Source of the DNA: Chloroflexota bacterium
GTDB taxonomy: Bacteria; Chloroflexota; Limnocylindria; Limnocylindrales; CSP1-4
DNA: 19,799 bases
Direction of reading: 5' to 3'
Assembly (NCBI GenBank): GCA_021812735.1
Contig: JAKAMV010000076.1
Span: 1-19,799, forward strand
Positions 16,012-19,799 of the stretch are shown one piece after another. Both the position numbers and the translations under genes were made by a program. Position 1 is the first letter of the stretch, and each line of letters begins with the position of its first letter. Under the pieces are notes generated by a model. The model was not told the origin of the DNA. It made no database searches and saw only the letters and a program-made list of their open reading frames with translations.

Positions 16012-17055
16012 ATGAGCGAGCGCGGCGCTCCCGCCACGATTCGCGACGTGGCCCGGCGGGCCGGCGTGTCCACAGCCACGGTCAGCCGCGTGCTGGCTCG
16101 GATCGGCAACCCCAGGGCCGAGACCGCGGACGCGGTCATGGCTGCCGTCGAGGCGCTCGACTACCGCCCGTCGGCCGTGGCCCGATCGCTGCGGATGCGC
16201 CGGACCCATACCTTCGGCCTGATCGTCACCGACATCCAGAACCCCTTCTTCCCCGAGCTCGTGCAGGCGGCCGACGACGCGGCTCGCGGGGTTGGCTACT
16301 CCATCCTGCTCGGGTCAGCCGCGTACGACGAACACCGCGCGGTGCACTACCTCGACCTGATGGCCGACCGGCGGGTGGACGGGATGATCGTCGCCTCGAG
16401 CCAGGTGTCGGACGAGAGCTGGCGATGGCTGGCCGGCAGCCCGGTGCCGGTGGTGGTGGTCAACGCGGAACCCGCCAACGTGCCGATCACGGTCATCACC
16501 AGCGACAACCGCGCCGGGATGCAGACCGCGGCGGAGCACCTCATCGCCCTCGGGCACCGCCGCATGGCGTACGTTCGGGGTGACGAGGGGATCACCGCTG
16601 ACCAGCCGCGGGTCGAGGGCTTCCGGGCTGCCTGCCGGGCCGCCGGGATCCCCGCCTCGGATCTCGTCGAGCTCCACGGCAATGCGCTGTTCGAGGGCGG
16701 CGAGCGGGCGGTGGCCGAGCTGGTGCGCTCGGGCATGGACGTCACTGCTGTCGCCTGCCACAACGACATCACCGCCATCGGTGCACTGCGCGCGCTCCGG
16801 GCTGCGGGTGTCCGCGTCCCGCACGAGGTGAGCGTCATCGGCTGCGACGACATTGCCGCCGCGTCGTGGGTCGTCCCCTCCCTCACCACCGTGGCGCAGC
16901 AGAAGGCGGAGATGGGCCGCATGGCCGTCGAGCGGCTGCTCGCAATGCTCGACGCCGGCGAGGGTGGCATCACCCCCGAGACCATCCGCATCCCGATGCT
17001 CCTCCAGGTGCGCGAATCCACCGGACCGGCCACCACAGGAGGTGCGCGGCCCTGA
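16012..17055 (+). CDS. LacI-family transcriptional regulator
   Basis: The 347-residue protein has the standard LacI plan and length. The N-terminal helix-turn-helix is [21 protein letters not shown] (8-28), followed by the hinge helix [16 protein letters not shown] (about 49-64). The ligand domain starts with [17 protein letters not shown] (67-83) and contains [35 protein letters not shown] and [26 protein letters not shown] blocks near 280-300. It should bind a sugar or cyclitol signal in the periplasmic-binding-protein-like domain and leave its operators. Three matching palindromes (12285, 15765, 15855) flank its own gene, the transketolase genes and iolG, so it is probably the local regulator of this locus and of itself. 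It leads a plus-strand run with the second IolE-like and dehydrogenase genes. The effector is unknown; myo-inositol or an intermediate is a guess. Confidence 0.93.
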   Translation: MSERGAPATIRDVARRAGVSTATVSRVLARIGNPRAETADAVMAAVEALDYRPSAVARSLRMRRTHTFGLIVTDIQNPFFPELVQAADDAARGVGYSILLGSAAYDEHRAVHYLDLMADRRVDGMIVASSQVSDESWRWLAGSPVPVVVVNAEPANVPITVITSDNRAGMQTAAEHLIALGHRRMAYVRGDEGITADQPRVEGFRAACRAAGIPASDLVELHGNALFEGGERAVAELVRSGMDVTAVACHNDITAIGALRALRAAGVRVPHEVSVIGCDDIAAASWVVPSLTTVAQQKAEMGRMAVERLLAMLDAGEGGITPETIRIPMLLQVRESTGPATTGGARP

Positions 17056-17111
17056 CGCGTTGCCGCCCCTGGCGGCCACCAGTTACCAGCCGGCGGAGCC
17101 GGCCGATCGAG

Positions 17112-17134
17112 CGGAGACACAGCCGGAGACACAG
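17112..17134 (+). repeat. Duplicated ribosome-binding region
   Basis: CGGAGACACAG occurs twice in tandem (17112-17122 and 17124-17134, period 12) directly before the second iolE-like ATG at 17138. The downstream GGAG is about 9-12 bases from the start; the upstream copy is a duplicate. Confidence 0.7.
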
Positions 17135-17137
17135 CAC

Positions 17138-18037
17138 ATGGTTCGAATCGCCAACGCCCCGTGCTCCTGGGGCGTGATCGAGGGCATCGAGGGTGAGACC
17201 GCCGGCTACATGAAGGTCATCGACGAGATGGCCGAGACCGGCTACATCGGGACCGAACTCGGGGACTGGGGCTTCATGCCCACCGATCCCGACCAGCTCC
17301 GTGGCGAGCTCGGCGCGCGCGGGCTGGCGCTCGTCGGCTCGTGGGTCAGCGTCTGGCTGCACGACAAGGCGAAGCACAAGACCTCGGCCGACGACGCGGT
17401 CCGGACCGGCAAGCAGCTCGCGCGCGTGGGCGGCAAGGACGCGGTCGTCGTGCTGGGCAACGACCCGTACGGCGACCCGCTGCGGACCAGAATCGCCGGC
17501 CGGGTGCGCCCGCAGGACGGCCTGGACGCAGAGCAGTTCAAGGTCCTCGCCGAGGGGGCCAACCACGTCGCCAGGCGCGTCTGGGACGAGGCCGGCATCC
17601 GCACGGTCGTCCACCAGCACATCGGCACCTGGATCGAGACCGATGCCGAGGCGCGCAGGCTGTTCGACATGACCGACCCGTCGGTGCTCGGCCTGTGCCT
17701 CGACACCGGCCACTGGACCTTCGGCGCCGGCGGCGACCCGGTGGCGGCCGTCCGGGAGTTCCGCGACCGCGTCTGGCACGTCCACTTCAAGGACGCCGAC
17801 CCGGCGATCATCGCCGCGTCGCGCGCCGAGGAGCTCAGCGGGCCAGCGTCCGTGGGCCGGGGCGTGTTCTGCGAACTGGGCAAGGGCTCCGTGGACTTCC
17901 CGGGCATGCTCGCGGCGCTCGAGGACATCGGCTACCAGGGCTGGATCGTGGTGGAGCAGGATGTGCTCCCCGGGATGGGCAACCCGCGGGAGAGCGCCCG
18001 GCGCAACCGCGAGTACCTGCGCTCGATCGGCGTCTAG
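17138..18037 (+). CDS. Second IolE-like sugar phosphate isomerase/epimerase-family protein
   Basis: The 299-residue TIM-barrel protein is related to the IolE at 9459: both share the PTDP-x-x-LRxxLGxRGLxLVG block (here 48-67). It keeps the metal-site residues E40 (GTELGDWG), H159/H161 (VVHQHIGTW), D189 in LCLDTGH (186-192), H214/H216 in WHVHFKDAD, and E273 in WIVVEQD. The ending [20 protein letters not shown] is typical of inosose dehydratases, which carry a similar extended C terminus. It is a few residues longer than the first copy and could be the dehydratase proper, or act on a different inosose or keto-sugar. ATG 17138 sits behind a duplicated GGAGACACAG. It follows lacI by 82 bases and precedes a Gfo/Idh gene, so the three are probably one transcript. 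Exact substrate is open. Confidence 0.82.
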   Translation: MVRIANAPCSWGVIEGIEGETAGYMKVIDEMAETGYIGTELGDWGFMPTDPDQLRGELGARGLALVGSWVSVWLHDKAKHKTSADDAVRTGKQLARVGGKDAVVVLGNDPYGDPLRTRIAGRVRPQDGLDAEQFKVLAEGANHVARRVWDEAGIRTVVHQHIGTWIETDAEARRLFDMTDPSVLGLCLDTGHWTFGAGGDPVAAVREFRDRVWHVHFKDADPAIIAASRAEELSGPASVGRGVFCELGKGSVDFPGMLAALEDIGYQGWIVVEQDVLPGMGNPRESARRNREYLRSIGV

Positions 18038-18053
18038 GCGCATCGTTGCGTCG

Positions 18054-18081
18054 CGCCGGGCTGGCTCACGCCAACCCGGCG
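18054..18081 (+). terminator. Intercistronic hairpin
   Basis: CGCCGGG (18054-18060) pairs with CCCGGCG (18075-18081); inside it TGGC (18062-18065) pairs with GCCA (18070-18073) around a TCAC loop. It lies between the second iolE-like gene and the next dehydrogenase, with no T-run, so it may attenuate or protect the mRNA rather than end it. Confidence 0.45.
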
Positions 18082-18119
18082 TGTCACCATTCCCCGGGTC
18101 CGGGGCGCGAGGAGGCGAG

Positions 18120-19238
18120 ATGGCTGACAGGGTGCGGATCGGCATCGCGGGCACCAGCTGGTGGGCCGACTCGATGTACCTGCCCGCCCTCGCGGACCAC
18201 CCGCTCGCGGACGTCCGCGCGGTCGCGGGCGTGCGCCCCGAGCACACGCGCGAATTCGCGGCCAAGTGGGGGATCCCCAAGGCGTACGACGCCGTGGCGG
18301 CGATGCTCGAGCGCGAGCCGCTCGACGCGGTGATCGTCGCCACCCCCAACCGCGCCCACTTCCCCATCGCCCACGCCGCGCTCGAGCGCGGCCTCCACGT
18401 CCTGTGCGAGAAGCCCGTGGGGATGTCGTCGTCCGAGGCCCGGCGCCTGGCCGACCTCGCGGTCGCCAAGGGCGTGACCACGATGGTGCCCTTCACGTAC
18501 AAGAACATGCCCGGCATGCGGTACCTCAAGGAGCTCGTCGAGGAGGGGTACATCGGGCAGCCGTACCACCTCAACATGCGGTACTTCACCGGCTACGGGC
18601 GCGACGGCGCCTACGCGTGGCGCTTCGACCTCGACATGGCCGGGGCGGCGCTCTCCGGCGACCTCGGATCGCACCTCGCCTACTACGCGTACTGGCTGTT
18701 CGGCGAGGTGGAGTCGGTGACCGCGGAGTTCGGCACCAACGTGCCGAGGGCGAATCGGCCCGACGGGTCCGACTACCCGCGGGGCGAGGACTCCGCGATC
18801 ATCCTGCTGCGCTTCGCGAGCGGCGCCACGGGCAGTCTCCACGTGTCGTCGGTGGCGCACGAGCCGTCGTCATTCGACCAGCTCCAGGCCGTCGAGCTCC
18901 ACGGCTCCGCCGGCACGCTGCACCACGTCAATGACTGGATCACCGTGCAGGCCGTCTCGGGGGCGCGAGCCGACGAGTCCGCGGTCCACGAGCTGCCGAT
19001 CCCCGACCACTGTTGGGGCGGCGCCCCGCGCGACGACGTCCACGCGACCTACAAGCACGTCTTCCGCCACCAGGAGACCCAGGCGCGGGCGTTCGTGTCG
19101 GCTGTGGCGGCAGGTCGACCCGTCAAGCCCGACCTCGCCGACGGCCTCGCCATCCAGCGCATCGTCGACGCGGCCGTGCGCAGCGCGCGCGAGGGGCGGC
19201 GGGTGCCGATCGCCGAGATCGAGGCGGCGGAGGGCTGA
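18120..19238 (+). CDS. Gfo/Idh/MocA-family oxidoreductase
   Basis: The 372-residue protein is a NAD(P)-dependent sugar or cyclitol dehydrogenase. The N-terminal motif is IGIAGTSWWADSMYLPAL (7-24), a variant Rossmann loop with WW in place of the usual glycine-rich turn, seen in a subgroup of this family. It has VIVATPNRAHFPIA (71-84), the catalytic motif CEKP (96-99, K98), and D181-x3-H185 in GDLGSHLAYY, the Asp/His pair of the IolG-like mechanism. Its longer C-terminal beta domain (to residue 372) separates it from the shorter IolG-like protein at 12447. GAGGAGG lies about 4-10 bases before ATG 18120. It is the last gene of the lacI - iolE-like run. It could oxidise another inositol isomer, an O-methyl inositol product or a sugar; the sequence does not decide. 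Confidence 0.88.
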   Translation: MADRVRIGIAGTSWWADSMYLPALADHPLADVRAVAGVRPEHTREFAAKWGIPKAYDAVAAMLEREPLDAVIVATPNRAHFPIAHAALERGLHVLCEKPVGMSSSEARRLADLAVAKGVTTMVPFTYKNMPGMRYLKELVEEGYIGQPYHLNMRYFTGYGRDGAYAWRFDLDMAGAALSGDLGSHLAYYAYWLFGEVESVTAEFGTNVPRANRPDGSDYPRGEDSAIILLRFASGATGSLHVSSVAHEPSSFDQLQAVELHGSAGTLHHVNDWITVQAVSGARADESAVHELPIPDHCWGGAPRDDVHATYKHVFRHQETQARAFVSAVAAGRPVKPDLADGLAIQRIVDAAVRSAREGRRVPIAEIEAAEG

Positions 19239-19296
19239 GGGCCTGAGCCCGGCGCTCGCGCCACGGCTGCATCCCTGGCCGAGGCCTCTCGGCATC

Positions 19297-19512
19297 CTGT
19301 TCCGCTGGGCTACGAACTCGACGAGGCGACCGCCTGACCAAGGCTGCCCCCGCCCTCGCCCGGTCCCGGACCGCCTCCGGCTGGGCCATCCACGTCACAG
19401 CCGTTCCGTGGGAGTACCGATCCGACGGGCAGCGGCCGCTGAGGGCGGTCGAAGCGGCGGTTCCCAGCCGCGCGACTGGGCGAGCCGTCGAGTTCGTAGC
19501 CGTAGGGAACAG
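19297..19512. repeat. Inverted repeat bracketing 216 bases
   Basis: CTGTTCC plus GGCTACGAACTCGACG (19297-19303 and 19308-19323) recurs in inverse orientation at 19506-19512 and 19486-19501, with only the four bases in between differing. The enclosed 162 bases have no recognisable gene. No target-site duplication or transposase was found, so it is not called a mobile element. Confidence 0.75.
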
Positions 19513-19655
19513 ACCCCGTGTCGCCATGGCGCCTGCCCCGACGAGCTCGAGGGGATCGCAGCGGCCCCGTCGTGTGTCGTCTGCGACGGCGAGGCGTGGG
19601 CCGGGCGCTTGGCTCGCGCGCGCTTGCCGGGCGGCGCCCGGTCACCCGAAGAGAG

Positions 19656-19693
19656 GTCGGCGCGCCCGGTGGGGGGAACCCGGGCGCGCCGAC
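19656..19693 (-). terminator. Strong hairpin after the right-edge minus-strand ORF
   Basis: GTCGGCGCGCCCGG (19656-19669) and CCGGGCGCGCCGAC (19680-19693) are perfect 14-base complements with a 10-base loop. On the minus strand the stem starts nine bases after the TAG of the edge ORF. It has no clear T-run, but its strength and position fit a transcription end for that ORF, and possibly also for the dehydrogenase on the plus strand. Confidence 0.6.
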
Positions 19694-19701
19694 GTCAACT
19701 G

Positions 19702-19799
19702 CTAGTCAACATGGAAGGACCGGCGCTCGCGCATCATCGTGGATTGCGCGGGTCGCTTGAGCTTGCCCGCACAGAGCCACATACGGGAGGCCGGTCCAT
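19702..19799 (-). CDS. 3' end of an unidentified minus-strand ORF
   Basis: The frame is open from the right edge to a TAG at 19704-19702, giving a last stretch of 31 residues that ends KLKRPAQSTMMRERRSFHVD. The terminator-like hairpin that follows suggests a true gene end. An internal ATG (19782) would give a 26-residue ORF, but it has no ribosome binding site, so a larger gene continuing outside the window is more likely. The family is not recognised. Nothing about its role can be said. Confidence 0.4.
   Translation of the reverse strand, partial: GPASRMWLCAGKLKRPAQSTMMRERRSFHVD

Larger units (their letters stand above)
19239..19701. other. Non-coding spacer with inverted repeats
   Basis: No gene is supported in these 463 bases. 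Several frames are open by chance in GC-rich sequence. The clear structure is a 27-base imperfect inverted repeat at 19297-19323 and 19486-19512, and a terminator-like hairpin at 19656-19693, both listed separately. Confidence 0.5.

Noticed and set aside
19310..19645. Minus-strand 111-codon open frame in the right spacer
   Set aside because: Low-complexity Gly/Ser/Pro-rich product, start and stop set by the inverted-repeat arms and chance; no ribosome binding site.

Overview
This is a very GC-rich window with tightly packed genes, strong GC preference at third codon positions, several GTG/TTG starts and ATGA/GTGA-type overlaps. There is no rRNA, tRNA, CRISPR array or recognisable transposase. 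The style (SIMPL protein, LacI plus many Gfo/Idh and xylose-isomerase-like genes, split transketolase) fits a free-living heterotroph of the Chloroflexota or Actinomycetota; I lean to Chloroflexota, but nothing in the window decides it.

Left part (1-3113): a NERD-domain helicase/NTPase cut by the left edge (minus strand); a secreted SIMPL/DUF541 protein interrupted by one in-frame amber codon; and an extended-SDR NAD-dependent epimerase/dehydratase.

One-carbon block (3114-8677): a minus-strand pair made of a Cys/Met-metabolism PLP enzyme and a methyltetrahydrofolate methyltransferase-family protein, facing a plus-strand folD-fhs pair. folD and fhs abut with no spacer. The FolD has lost the catalytic lysine and the PCTPxG motif of the family. 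A short GC3-rich ORF (5712-5867) may precede the methyltransferase gene.

Cyclitol block (9459-19238): iolD-iolE on the minus strand, diverging from an iolG-like dehydrogenase; a split transketolase (two subunits, minus strand) diverging from a LacI-family regulator, which is followed by a second IolE-like protein and a second Gfo/Idh dehydrogenase. Three copies of a CAATCGATTAC-like palindrome, the typical form of a LacI-family operator, lie in the two divergent promoter regions, so the LacI protein probably controls both parts as one regulon. IolG, IolE and IolD would take myo-inositol through scyllo-inosose and the cyclic dione to 5-deoxyglucuronate. IolB, IolC, IolJ, IolA and a transporter are not in the window, while a split transketolase is, which suggests either that the rest lies outside or that the lower pathway differs.

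The convergent or 3'-end spacers (8678-9458, 13440-13865, 19239-19701) are not coding. They carry GC-rich tandem repeats with G-quadruplex potential, a perfect 59-bp direct repeat, a 27-bp imperfect inverted repeat and several strong hairpins. The right edge contains the 3' end of an unidentified minus-strand ORF followed by a strong terminator-like hairpin.
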